Assembly (NCBI RefSeq): GCF_048128805.1
Contig: NC_135999.1
Span: 17,108,690-17,172,689, forward strand
Length of the DNA: 64,000 nt
Reading direction: 5' to 3'
DNA from: Centroberyx gerrardi
Taxonomy: Eukaryota > Chordata > Actinopteri > Beryciformes > Berycidae
Part shown: positions 1-19,158 of the stretch, in pieces
How positions within the stretch are numbered: position 1 is the first letter of the stretch
Layout: the number at the start of each line of letters is the position of its first letter
The notes under the pieces: generated by a model
The model's database searches: none
Told to the model about the DNA's origin: nothing
What the model saw: only the letters and a program-made list of their open reading frames with translations
Position numbers and translations under genes: made by a program

Positions 1-88
1 ACCTCACACACTACAACCTGTTTGTACCTGGGCTCACAAATGTTCAGGCCCTTTCATTGAGAAATCAGCCACTGTCCTACATATCCGT

Positions 89-120
<32 letters not shown>

Positions 121-129
121 CTTCCTCAG

Positions 130-277
130 GCGGGACGGAGTTCCAAGCGCCAGCTGTTTCTCTTCCCTGGAGGCATTGAGCGTCACCTTAAGGTCAAAAC
201 GTGCTCTGTAAGTGTTTAGCCACTGAGCATGTTGTTATTTCACACAGGTGTCTGTAAGGAGATGGCTGTGATATGCT

Positions 278-339
<62 letters not shown>

Positions 340-3335
340 GACATTGTTGTGTTTTTCAGGTTGCTCTGGAGGTGATTGAGGAGCTGTGTTATGAGATGGG
401 TCAACACAGACTGGAGGCCATGGATGAATACACAATTTTTTTAGTCACCGATAGAGGTAACACATGCAATCACGGACACATACTCTCTTTCTTTCACTCA
501 CTCTCTCTCTCTCTCTATCTCTTTCTCTCACACATACATGCACACACATTAAACATTGTATTAGTGCACAAAGGCAATCTCCTGCTCATTGTCAGTGGAG
601 CAGTTACACTCTCAGCTCACATATCAGAGGCTTCTCTGGTTTCCTGCTCTGGGAGAAAGTTACTCATGTTCACGAATACTGATAAGGCTTTCATAGGACA
701 ATAACAAATATGAATCCTTTAATTGAGTGGTTCCAGTAAATATTTAAGTAAATATGCATATCTCTATGTAATACATGACTTTGTGTGTGTGTGTGTATGT
801 GTGCCCAGGTCAGAATGTGCGTCCTCTGAACAAGCATGAGTACATCCTGGATCTTGCTACAGAGGCTGAGGCAGTGGACAGCAACTACAGCTTCTGGTTC
901 AGACGGGTTGTCTGGACTCAGGCACTCAAGTTTGACAATGAGCTTTGTGTTGCGATGCACTATAACCAGGTACAGCATCGCAGATGGCTGATATTTCACA
1001 CATACACTACCAGTCAAAAGTTTGGACACACCACATTTTCAAACAAATCAAAACTATCTTATATTTTAGATTCTTTAAACTGACACCTTTTGCTTTGATG
1101 GAAAGGCAAAGGCTTTGGAAAGAAATCCATACATAGGCATCAACTTCACTATTTATATTTGTCTATGAAACAAATTCCAAGCATTTAAGCATAAGCCTTT
1201 AGATCAAAATGGCTTTAAGATAATGAAAAACACAGTACATTCAATCAGGTGTGTCCAAACTTTTGCCTTGTAGTGTATCCCCAATGGGATCACTGGGTGA
1301 GGCTGCTTGTGTCAGTGCCACTGTTTCCATGTGTGTATGTTTATGTAATTGTTTTTATGTGTATGCCTAGATCCTGCCTGACTTCTGTAAAGGCCTACTA
1401 AATGTGCTTCCACAAGGAAAAGTCAGCGATCAACAGTTCCACCAGATCTCCAAACTGGCGGCTTTGCAGCACAGAGCCAAAGACATTGTCTTCGTCCCAA
1501 GCATGTGAGAATACATACATTAATAAAGGAAAATGGTTGTTTATTCTAATCCATCTCAAAGTAGAATGTTTGACACTTTAGCAACCATTTAAAAGTATCC
1601 AAATGACAAATATCTAAAAGGATAAGCTTACATAGAAGATTGTAAAATTACAGAAATCCATTATACCCATAATCATCAAGGAAAAATCCACCCTAAAACA
1701 CTTTGACACTGTTGGTGTTTCTTTTTCTCAACTCTCTTGCTCTTACTATCGCTATTGCTCTCTCCACCAACACATCCACCCCACAGCTGAATGCAACAAG
1801 TTCACGCCCGTTCTCTGAGGGTTGTCGAAAGGCATTCTGGGAAACATAGGAAATAAGTAAATGAAGTACAAGTAGACGAGACAGGTTGAGGGAAAGTGGG
1901 TATATCCAAAAAGTAAATTCATCACAAAATAACTCCTGGAACGCACTGAACATTGCAGATGAATGATATTTAACAGTGTAGAGTATCCAGGGGCAGATTT
2001 TATTTTTAAGTTTTGCCCATCTGGATTTCAGTTTATCTTAGACTCTTTATTTTCTGTTCCCCTCTCATGCAGCCATGAATTGTCGGAGTATATCGCCCCT
2101 CCTCTATTCAAGAAGCAGCCCCCGCAGCAGTGGGTAACCATGGTGACGCAGCACATGCAGCAAGTACAGACCCTGAGCCCCCACCAGGCCAGAGCACAGT
2201 TCCTGGGTAAGATCCCGGGTTACATTAAAAGATATGAATGTGCGTATCTCTGTGCTTCCCTTGTTAAAGTCTGTGTGTCTGTGTGTCTGTGTGTTTGTGT
2301 GTAGGGCTGATCAGTGCGTTCCCTATGTTCGGCTCCTCGTTCTTCTACGTCCACAGCAGCAGCTCCACCACCTTCTACGCCCCCTGCATCCTTGCTGTCA
2401 ATCAAAATGGTCTTCACTTCCTGCACAAAGACACACATGTGAGGAAACACTCAAACACACACACACACACATACAGATATTGATAGAATTACATTTCATC
2501 TCATCATGACTGAAAAATAAGTCCAGAGCCAGGTTTTCTTCTTTGAAGTTTTCATTCATTCATTAATTTATACAAGAAAAAAAGTTACAACATCATAGAA
2601 AGTATTTAAAACATTTACCTGCTCTGCTGGTTTGCAGAGGGTTCCTGTCCTACAGCAGCAGAAAAAAAAAAAGTATTTAAAGTGAGAGGATTCAAAAGAG
2701 GTAGATATTTAGAAGAACGAGATGGGGAAAAGATATAAGAAACAAGAGATTATAAAAGAAGTAAAAAGAAAGAGGTTAAGAATTGTATATTTCCAGCTCC
2801 TGGTTTGGAGGGAATCCCAGATATTACCTGACTACACAGCAAGTCAGCGATGACAGACCTGACGCTCCAGTAGGAAGGTTTTATCAGCTTGTTTAAAGAT
2901 GACAAGAGAATATGGTGCAACTGTAAAAGAAGGATCCAAGTCCATACAGTGTGTCACAGTGTTTGGTCCCTGTGGTGCAGGAACTGTTGGCGGTGGTCCC
3001 CCTGGTGGAGGTGCAGTCCAGCCGCACCCAGAGGCCCACTGCAGGAACCAGCTATCCATATGTAGACCTCACCCTGGGAGACACAAACACATGGCGGGTC
3101 ACTCAGCTGCAGCTGGAGCAGGTATACACAAAGGCACACTTCAGAAGCCACTCGCAATTTTCAAAAGTTCACATTAGTTCCTCTGTTGCAATCTCTCTAC
3201 TGATGCTGGTGTTGTGTGTGTGTGTTTCCACAGGGCCTGGAGTTGTGTCGAGTCATTGCCATGCAGGTGGAGAACATGATGTCGGTCCGGGAGAAGAGAC
3301 TCACCCTGCCGCCCAGCGAAATCACCATGTTGTAG
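130..3335 (+). CDS. myo15a: Unconventional myosin XV, C-terminal exons (5'-truncated by window edge)
   Basis: Actin motor of hair-cell stereocilia; this part encodes the end of the tail with the C-terminal FERM domain and the PDZ ligand. Exons read at 130-207, 360-456, 809-969, 1371-1504, 2073-2206, 2305-2438, 2981-3121 and 3234-3335; all junctions are GT-AG and phases run without a break (981 nt, 326 residues plus stop). Recognisable stretches are QLFLFPGGIERHLKVKTC, the RPLNKHEYILD block, QRPTAGTSYPYVDL and the end LPPSEITML. The last four residues, ITML, parallel the ITLL end of mammalian MYO15A, which binds a PDZ domain of whirlin. The motor, IQ and MyTH4 parts lie upstream of the window. 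The intron after 969 holds a Tc1 MITE and the one after 1504 another MITE. Which teleost myo15 paralogue this is cannot be settled here. Confidence 0.9.
281..338 (+). repeat. (GT)n microsatellite in a myosin XV intron
   Basis: About 57 bp of GT ending 20 bp before the acceptor of the 360-456 exon. A shorter GT tract at 88-117 precedes the acceptor of the 130-207 exon. Confidence 0.95.
1005..1275. mobile_element. Nonautonomous Tc1/mariner MITE in a myosin XV intron
   Basis: 271 bp, with ends CACTACCAGTCAAAAGTTTG and, inverted, CACTACAAGGCAAAAGTTTG, followed on both sides by GACACACC. It is flanked by TA dinucleotides (1003-1004 and 1276-1277), the Tc1 target site. There is no transposase. Confidence 0.9.
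1680..2003 (+). mobile_element. Unclassified MITE, copy 1 (internally deleted) of a three-copy family
   Basis: Starts GGAAAAATCCACCCTAAAAC and contains CCACAGCTGAATGCAACAAG and TGTCGAAAGGCATTCTGGGA, as in copies at 26142 and 33507. It lacks about 250 bp of the 5' half that the longest copy has. It lies 70 bp before a myosin exon. Confidence 0.65.
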
Positions 3336-3390
3336 CACAAGCTCACTCACTTCCATGCTCACTCGTTCAAGCAATCACATAGGCAAGTGC

Positions 3391-3428
<38 letters not shown>

Positions 3429-3980
3429 ACACACACAGACTCACACACACACTCATACATACATATACACAAAACCCTCAAAATAACCTACCTCTTCTTG
3501 CCTTCAGGTGTTGTGTTGTTGTGTGTAGCTTACACACACTCACAGATATATGTGAATGCAAAATTGTACTATAGTGTATTATATGCACTGCAATAACTGA
3601 ATTAACTGAAACTTCAGTATCAGGAGAATAGAGTATGCAGCCTAGCAACAATGGAAGTTCATATTAATTGATATTTATTTTCAGGTTGACACCCTTATAA
3701 TTGCACTTATATGCTAATTTTAATTGATCATGTTGAAGATGTGTCCTCTATATGAATGCTGTTTTATGAACAGTGAAGGAAGCTTCATAGGCTCCAAAGT
3801 TACTCCAAAGTTTTATAACTGACATGTGAGCAGTTTTTATTTTTTTATGTATATTGTACACTGTTTGTAAATCTTAAGGCATATTGATGTAAAGTGTTGT
3901 TTTCATCTGTTGTAAATGTGTTCATTTGCTTATTTTGTAAAGGACATTTTTATCACAATAAAATAAGCAATTTTAAAGAG
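3336..3980 (+). other. 3' UTR of the myosin XV gene
   Basis: Non-coding, AT-rich after a (CA)n tract at 3390-3423. It ends near a canonical AATAAA at 3957-3962, which is the most likely polyadenylation signal because T-rich sequence and a new GC-richer promoter-like region follow. Confidence 0.6.
3957..3962 (+). promoter_or_regulatory. Polyadenylation signal (myosin XV)
   Basis: AATAAA hexamer about 620 nt after the myosin stop codon, on the coding strand, with no other gene in between. Confidence 0.55.
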
Positions 3981-4299
3981 AGAATCGTGTGCACTGTATT
4001 GTTTGTTCATAAAAATGTCTAAAGGATGATAAAAGCAAGCATGTGAGATAAATAGGTATCAATATTAGAACAAAAAAAAGTCAATAGCGCATCTCAAACA
4101 TTAATTTCAAGGAATGTACAGTGAGGACTTCAAGGAGGTAAATAAGAGGTTACTAGGACAAAATAGAAATATTGGAGGGTGTCCTCAGTCCCAAAATGGA
4201 TTTACTTGTCTTGGTCCTATGAACGCCCAGGAAATGTGATAGTCCCTCCCCAAAGTGGCAGGTTACTTATGAGCATGCGCAGACCTCTGGCAGGTTACA

Positions 4300-6470
<2,171 letters not shown>

Positions 6471-9300
6471 AGACTTCACACACGCGCACACATACCACAC
6501 ACCAGTCCTTTTATGCATCACGGTTAAAAATGTAACATCTCTGATCAGTCATCACTTTCTCGCTCCAGTTTTATTCTGCCATGAGGAGCACAATCGTCGT
6601 GTTGTCTGTACTTTGATTTGAGTCTGGATCGGTTTGGTTGTATATTTGTTTATGGCAGACGAAGCCAGCGTCTCTGCTATACATTATAGAACCCCAGTTA
6701 CTTACTACAGTTATGCTCTGTTGTTAAACTGTTCAATTCAATTCCCCACCTTAAACATTTTTGTTTCTATGTTCATAGAAATCAAAATGGCATGTATTTT
6801 TTTGTAACCAAGATGTACAGACCTTAAGAGCTAAAGAGAAGATGTATGTATGGACTTGTACAAAAGAAAACCTGAACTGTAATGTAACTTGTTATAATGT
6901 ACAATAAGTTTGTATAGACTTTGATTGGGGGAACTTTTGTGCAGAAAGAAACCTGTACTTTTTTCACACATACAGTTCTGATCCATACCTGCACTGTGCC
7001 ATCCCAGATCATTCCTGTTCACATGAGCCTCCCTAGTTCAGTTCTAGATGCAGCACCTGGCAGGTGTGTAACCAGGCTTCATGTGTTTGAGTTTGATTCA
7101 TCTGTGTGACGCACACTCTTGGTAGAAGTCACAATATGGTGTATCAACTAAACTGACGCTGTATGGGGTATTGCAACAATGCAGTGAGGCCTTTTTTTTA
7201 CACTCAGTCTAAAGTTTCTTTACCTTAAGGAAACAGAAAGGACGTTTTTATCGCTATCTCAACAGGAAAATCTAATTTTTCCAAGATGAAATTGAATGAT
7301 ACTTGGGTCAGTTCAAAAAGTGACTTGGAACAAAAACAACCTTGTTATGTCTTGTTTGAATTGATCTGCTGAGGAGAAATTCAATTATACAGATCGATTT
7401 GTCCTTTCAGTTTGCGGTGTAAACACAGCCAAATTTGTTCCTTGCTGCCTGGTCTGACCCAGTCAGCCACATTTGGCAGAGCTTGCCATTAGCTGACTGC
7501 TAGTCTGGAGTTACACAGGAATAAAAATAGACGTAGTTTAAAGGAAGAAAACATTCTAAAAACTGGATGGGTGTTCACACCGTGTTGTGTAGGACAGTTA
7601 TGTCTACATTTGTCAACATGACCATGTCTTTACCAAAGGTTAAAAACGAGCTGAGATCAATAGCTGTTGAGATGGCCAACAGTCAGCAAGAGACAAATCC
7701 CGGATCTGCTGTACTGACAGTGAATGGGAAACCGACTTTGTGGATACAGTTGCAGTAGCTACATGAGATGGTTTCATGGGGATGGGGTCACATTTTCTGG
7801 CTTGTAGCTGTTAGCACAACAATGAAATGAAGCTCAAATAGTCGGCCTCCAATTCCATTGGCCACATTTCATTAGAAAGTAGTCGTCCCTCAGCCCTGCT
7901 GCCTGCTCAGGTGCCTGGTAAGGAGAACAACGCACTGGGACATTGGTCAGTTTACTGGGAGCACTAATTATTCCCAGTTGAATAAGGGAACCGTCCAAAT
8001 ACTTATTCAGGTTTTCTGGCCACCATAAATTATGTAAATTGGCTTGACCTGTAGTGTAATTTCTTACAGATATTTCTCATAGATAATGCTATCTGGCCTT
8101 AATTAGACACACTGTTGACTAAGTTCAAATGAAAAGTCATGAAATTTGATTGAAAAAAAGTTGATTAACCGCAAAAGATAACCAAACGGCCACAATATCA
8201 GACAGAGCCATCCCTCCATTCTCAATGTGTAACTGATACAGTAAACTTCTCCTCTGGACATAAGAGTAGAATGAAATTTCCTTTGAATGTCTGATCTGTA
8301 ATTTTGTGATTTCCCTGCTGATGGTCAAGAGAAAGACCTTTCCTGAGGGGATTTAACAAATCAAGGGCAACTTCACCACAGATCCATCTTCACTTAAAAA
8401 AATGCCCAGTTTGCATTTACCTTTCCAGGGTTCACATTCAACCAGATAGGAACCTCACTGAATATAGTGTGAATATGTTGTTAGGTCCTGTAGAGAGCCA
8501 TGAGCAGGTATCTACTGCCCAGCTGTCAATAGAACAGTCACAGATTTTGTGAAGTGACATCATCTAAATAGAAATAGGCTCTCTGGTTTCTAGCTTTGGG
8601 ACAGAGTTCATGTTGACTGGACTGTCTTAAGATCATACGGATATTATGTCAATTTTATGTAAGGGTGGATTTTCAGTTCAGCTCTCAAAACCATACAGAA
8701 GACATAATTGATAATAGTAATTAATACTCAAATGCTAATCTGTTTTAGACCTTTGCAATGAGATGCCTCTGTTTTCAAAACATTCTCCTATTATAAGACT
8801 GCTTCCTGTTATTGGTATCAGTCTGTGCTTTACACACCCTGGATATTTCAAGAAAGTGGACTTCGAAATTCAAAACATGTAAAACTGTTAAGTTATACAG
8901 CTAAGTCTCGAAGAAGATTCAAATATACAATCAAAGGCAACATATGAACTCTAAAAGAGTAAGGTGTGTAACGATCTGAAAAATCAAATGGATGTAAAAT
9001 TCAGGATTCAATAAAAATGTAGAGAAGGAATGCCAAATACTAACTACATAGATACATCAAAAATAAATGGAAAATAAATAGACAAATAAAAGAAACGCAT
9101 AAAAAGGAAAAGGAGACATCTCAGAGAAGTTGTTACATCATTTAGGTTGTAGTTTGCAGGGATTTATTTTAGTTAATTAATAATAATAATAATTAATAAT
9201 AATAATTAATAATAATTTAGTTATTTAAGTTTCTTTTTTTGTCATAAATGCAAGAGACGTGACAAAACAGCATGTAGGTAAAGACTTAAAGAATTTAGCT
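6471..9300 (+). other. alkbh5 3' UTR and intergenic sequence
   Basis: No convincing coding exon on either strand. Mammalian ALKBH5 has a long 3' UTR, so much of this may be transcribed; a candidate AATAAA lies at 9010-9015. The 9175-9225 stretch is an (AAT)n/(TTAAT)n simple repeat. The short ORFs seen have no recognisable product. Confidence 0.5.
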
Positions 9301-9339
9301 TTATTTATTGAAACCTTGGATCTACTTGGTTTAGGACTT

Positions 9340-9550
9340 GTGCCTACGTCATGAGAAATCTGTCTTTCTATTGGATCGACAGAATGTCAGTCAGTGGTCT
9401 GTGGGGCGTTCGGAACACTGACATGACAGTCGCTGCTAGCTAGCTGGTTAGCCGAGGGCGACAGATAGTAGGCTGTGTCGTTGAAGAACATCGGGACACA
9501 TATTTTAATGGTTTGGGGTCAGATTGTTATATTTCTCTCCTCGTTAAGTG
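9340..9550 (+). promoter_or_regulatory. Putative promoter and noncoding first exon of mief2
   Basis: GC-richer island with the GCTAGCTAGC/GGTTAGC motif at 9435-9455 and a strong donor GTAAGT at 9551. No ATG-led ORF of note lies before the donor, so it would be a noncoding 5' exon spliced to the acceptor at 10829-10830, 22 nt ahead of the mief2 ATG. More GCTAAC/GTTAGC palindromes follow at 9612-9665 and 9822-9860. Confidence 0.5.
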
Positions 9551-10852
9551 GTAAGTATAGTTCAAATAATAAGTTAGGTAATAGTGATGATAGAGTGTTG
9601 GAGTAACTATAATTAGCTAACGTCAGCTGCCATTGAGCTAACTTAGCTAATGTTAGCTAGCTAGGTTTACTGACTAGTAGCAAACAGAAATCGGCTTTGT
9701 TTGCCAGCCAGTTTGCTATCGCAATATTGAGACATGAAGATCACAAAATAGCTTGTTAATTTGGCATTTATACTTTTACTGAGCAGATCGCCTCTGTTCG
9801 TGTTGCTACTTTGCTATTTGTTAACGTTAAGTTATTGTCATGACGTTAACATAGCTAACTCAGCAATAAGTTAACACAAAGTCGGACAGCCTTCAGGCTG
9901 CCCATCCCACTCACAACAAGACCTGGAAAATAACAATAACCGTAGCGGCAGCATGTCGCTCGGTCATGTCAATGGCTGACTGGCCTATTTATTTGACAGT
10001 TGCCCCAGATTCAGTTTAGCTGCATCTGCAAGCAGTGTTTGCTAACCAACTTTTAACCAGTTATTTTAACCAGTTAAGTAACGTTAGTTCACACTGGGTG
10101 CACTTGCAAATTTAAGTAAACCAAAAGTGAACCGTGCTCTGATGTTGACAGTGGCACTGTACTGTACTGTACGGACTGCAGACATTTGTTATGCTGTAAC
10201 CTGACATGGGTGGTTATTATATATTTGATCAGGCAAATGTGACTCACGCGTGCATTGCGTCTATAAATAGGGTAAGTCATCGTCCTTGGGACCTCGCACC
10301 TCTGGCAAGGAGAGGGGACGCTCTAGTCTAGATTGAAAGGCCTTAGAGTGGTATTCTGCTTCTATTTCTGGATCCCAGGTGCTAAAGGCTAAATATGATA
10401 AACACAGTGCATAAGTTTGGTTTCGCGCAAGCTGACAAAGTGTATTTCTATCGCGTCTGCTCCAGAAATGGGCAAACCCACAGCGCAGAAATTTTCAGCT
10501 TGACCAGAAATCCCTTGAATCGTCTCTACTATGAGCCAAGTGGCGTGTAATCAAGGCTACAACGGTGTGTGGGTTGGGGGTGGGGATAATCCATGCAAGC
10601 TGGTATGTAAATATACATGCATGTTCCCTAATGAGGGTAATGCTGAGTTGGATTCCTCTCATGGGTGAGATGTTTGAGTTCATAGCATTTACAACACGAT
10701 TCCTGCAATACAACTCTAGAGAAAGATACAGTCAGAGAACTATTATATTTCCTATTAGACCGCAGGCATATTTTGAGTTGCTTCACATACATTTTTGCTC
10801 CCATAAATGTACCCATTCCGCTTTTCCAAGGCTAACCACAAGGAAGGAAGCA

Positions 10853-15169
<4,317 letters not shown>

Positions 15170-16330
15170 CTTCCTGCACACATACAGAGTTCATATAAGA
15201 CAAGTTCAGACGAGTACACACCTGAGATCAAACAAAGCTTTGAAGGAGATATCTTTATGATGAAGGATGTTTGGTTCAGAGTGAAGACGTGGGAAGAGAC
15301 TTAACTCTTAAAGGACAGCGAACGCTCTTCACCATACTTCACACTGGCCTCCTCTCCTTGTTTACTTCCTCCCTCCTACACTGATCAGAGGGAACAGGAT
15401 ACAGCTGGGGAAAGACAAAATGGCAGGCACCATGGACTAGAGTCTACCCTCACAGTTAAACAGTGCAGGTAGAGGAGAAGATACAAGGAGGCTGAAATGC
15501 GTACTGCAAGCTTGGGATAGGCTACAGTGTGAAAGTGACAACCCTGATAAAAACAAACCACTCCAGGGAAAGGAGACATGTGCCAAGGAAAGGAGATGAG
15601 GAAGTGTTAATTAAAATGTTTGAAATGATGCTTTAAGATGTGCCTGATCATGACTCCACACACACACACAGCCAAGTCCACATTAACTATTTAAGTAGGT
15701 CTATAAGGATTACATGGTGAGACTACTGAAGTTTCCAGGTCCTACATGAACAGTTTGTGTGTGATTATGATCCTTAGTTCATATGTATTGTTTTTTTGTG
15801 TGGGAGTCACTGAAAGTTAACATGGCAATACGTATCCATTAACAGCAGGGAAAGAGACAGAGTGTGAAGCTGTTTTGGGTGCTGTGAATGCATATATACT
15901 TTCTATCCTCTCTAACTGAATAGATGGTAGTGTGTGCTCTGCATCATTTCCTTTACTCTCCTTTAAAATATTCTGACTATGCAGAACTATAACGACCACC
16001 AGGTTTCACTGCACTTACACCATTCATTCTGCCTCATTAGTCGGACATTTAACTCGGTATGTTACATGTATATTTTACTGTCATACTGGAGGTTGAAGTG
16101 TGCAATATCTTTTGTTTTTTTTCTGTTTTCAATCTGTTGCCAATCCTATTTGGGTAAACTAACCCCTTAAGTTGTGGTTACAGTTGCCTAAGAATTTTAT
16201 GCAGTTGCTTTTTAATACAGTATGAATGTTGTTGGCAGTTGGTTTAGTTGTGTTTTCGAGGTGAGTGAGAGAAAACGAGATTTTCTGCTATTGAAGAGTG
16301 AAAATCAAAATAAAGGTATTGCACTTGTTC
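15170..16330 (+). other. mief2 3' UTR
   Basis: About 1.1 kb without coding sign between the mief2 stop and an AATAAA at 16309-16314, the likely cleavage signal. Confidence 0.5.
16309..16314 (+). promoter_or_regulatory. Polyadenylation signal (mief2)
   Basis: AATAAA on the coding strand; sequence beyond it loses any transcript-like feature until the smcr8 promoter. Confidence 0.45.
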
Positions 16331-18800
16331 AGATTCTTGCCCCTAAAGTTATATCTGAAGAAAATCAAGCGTCCCAAGTGTAGATCTTATGGGAAGAAAT
16401 AAAATGTCACGTTTGTTCCTTTATATATTCACACTAAAATCTAATAATTTTTCAGTCAAATTCAAAGCACTTTTGATAGTTGGGTGTTTTACTCCTCAAT
16501 TTCAGTGTTTCCCTTTGCCTTGAGCCATGACTTTAAGTTTTCTACAATTTCAATCAGAAAAACTTAATTTGATAAATCTGCCAGCAGTTTGCCCTTAATA
16601 TTGACATTTGCCCTACCTTTCATAAAATCTAGTGCAAATTCGAGGAATTGTGAAAGCTGTGACAATGACTATTATATGCTATAATCTATATTGATATGGT
16701 TGGTTACCTCATTAGTTAATAGGCTGCACTGCTGCCTGTTGAGGTCACGGTAACTTGGAATCATGTCATATTTAATCATTTTTAAGTGTAATAAGCAAGT
16801 GGTCTTAAATTGGTAGTATTCAATTGCCAAATGATTTAACTGTTTAATGTGATTTGAGTGGGAGAAGCCCTTGAGACGCGCTGTGATGCTGCAGGTGAGG
16901 AGAGAGCGGTCACATTTATTTACAGCAGGCCTAGATCTGGTCAGGACCAGTATTCATAGGCATGGAGGATTTAACTTGCCGTATCTGTTCATAGGCAGCT
17001 GTCACATCTGCATAAGCCTGTTTGACCCCCCAAGGAATGATCTGGGATGATTATGGAGATTTGAAGATGTTAGATCAGGCCAATTCTGCGCATTTTTTCA
17101 TTTACCTACAATAATGCCATCTGGGCTACATTATCATATGAAAAATTAACCAAACAAAGTTGAATATCCACCATGAGCCTGAATATAAATGTTGCCTATA
17201 TAAACTGCCAATAAACAGATTAGTCTGTATGGAGACTGAAGAAAAGGCATGGCGACAGTCATCGGCACCACGCGCGTGTCACGTGTCCGAATCAAATGAT
17301 CATGAACCGCCCGTATCCTTGTTCCTGTTGGCGGGCCGGGCCGCAGACCGTGACCTCATGGTGAAGACCCAACAAATTGTATAATGCGTCCTGCATGTGT
17401 TCTGCAAGGAAAATGTATACAGGCTCATGTCTGACCAATGTCTACTTTGCCCAGTAAAGTCTGTTAAATCGTGGCTTAATGTGGATTTTCTGATTATCTG
17501 GTGATGCTATGTGAGATCTCCTCGCTCCAGTTCCACATCAAAAGCTGCATATCTCCTGCCTGAAGTCGGAGCTCATTGATCAGTTCACCCTCCGCTCCCT
17601 GGAGCTGCGTCAAGCCAGACAGTAACAGCCAGGGTAATACCGGAAGTTACGAAATTTTGAAAATAAGTAAAATTCGCCTTTATAGCTATGAATTTGATTG
17701 AGTGGCTGAAGCTTTAAGGATCCCCGTCCCCATGGGGGAATTGGGTCGTGGCAGCAGCAAAGAATATGATGTAGGCTATAGGAGAATGTCAAATTGAAAT
17801 TAGTCTACTGAAGACAAGTCATTACAACAACCAACTACAACAACATATTTCAATCCTTTAGCAAATGAACTCAGCCTTTTCATATGCTCAAGTGGATGCT
17901 AGTTATTCATACATCAAGTACACAGACGCTATAGAACAGATGTACAGAAATGTGTCCAGATATGTAAATATGCATTGCAAACGGTCTACACTACCATATT
18001 TACAGATGGATGTAACATATGTACAGAAATATGTGTGCAGAGTATGCAAATGTGCATTTGATCAATTTATATAGTTTAGGGATGGAGGGAGCTACAGAAA
18101 TGCATTTGCATGTGTAAATGAACATTGTTGGGAGAATACTGAGAGATGGAAGGAGCATACACTCAGAGCTGTCACCAGGAATAAATACTAGTTTGCACAC
18201 GTGTTTGCATACAAATGTGCAGGAGTATATGTACCTACCAGTCTTGTGCATGGACACAAATCAGAATAATGCAAGCAGGACAAACAAAATATATGCTGTG
18301 AAAAGGACTTTTTGGGGTAAACTACATTTATTACAGATTCCCCCATAAATGCATTATACTTTTTCTCTTTGTATTACTCAAAAACGTTGGTTCAATGAGG
18401 CTTCTATTTTGAAAGGTTTAACCGGAAGCTCTACAGGTTATTCCGTCTAGCTTGACACCGGTCTCCCAGGCTGGTTTTCTCTGGAGCGCCGCTTTCGCAA
18501 CCTGCCCGGGCGCGTGCACTGACCGACTGCCTGACCAGCTGTCACATGGCTAAATATGGGTGCAGGGGGCTCACTTGCCGGTCAGATACGTGACACAGAG
18601 ACACAGTTTCAGACACACAGTCCGTTTGTTGTGCTGTTTAAAAACAAGAAGGGAGGAACCCAACTCCCGGTACAAAGGTCAACCGTGTGATCAGGGCGAC
18701 TGGCCGACGGCAACTTTCGTTTCTCAGTTCTCTCCGATGTCGGTAATTCCTAACGCCGCTGCTTGTTTTCGGGTTGTTTACGCGACTGCTGCTGTTAAGA
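16331..18800. other. Intergenic region between mief2 and smcr8
   Basis: Mostly featureless AT-rich sequence. At 17531-17625 there is an isolated exon-like stretch (AG acceptor, open frame, TAA). From 18430 the sequence becomes GC-rich with GTTAACG-type motifs near 18825-18850, which is the probable smcr8 promoter. Confidence 0.5.
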
Positions 18801-19158
18801 CGAAGCGGATAAGTTAGTCGATGGAGTTTTCTAACGGGAATAACGTTAATTTCCGTGGCTCAAATGGATCAGGAGACTTAAAGTGGGATTGTGAGCCAAA
18901 CATGGCTGTAATAGTAGTCAACTGCGCAACAAGTTGAATTCTCCGTTTGTCGTTATAGCGCGGGTGTAAAAGCTGACTCACGGAGGGCCGTGCGCTACCG
19001 GGACTTCTGGGCGCTCAAGGATCACCAGACAAGCTTGATGTTTACTCCGGTGGAAGTTCAGAGCAGCAGTGAGTAGATCAAGGCGGTTTGGTTTGATCTA
19101 ATCATCATCAGTCCACATCCTGGACCCTCTGACCCTCTGACCCCTTCACGGGCTGAGG

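Noticed and set aside
1693-1953. 86-codon minus-strand frame
   Set aside because: Lies entirely inside MITE copy 1 and is not conserved in copies 2 and 3.
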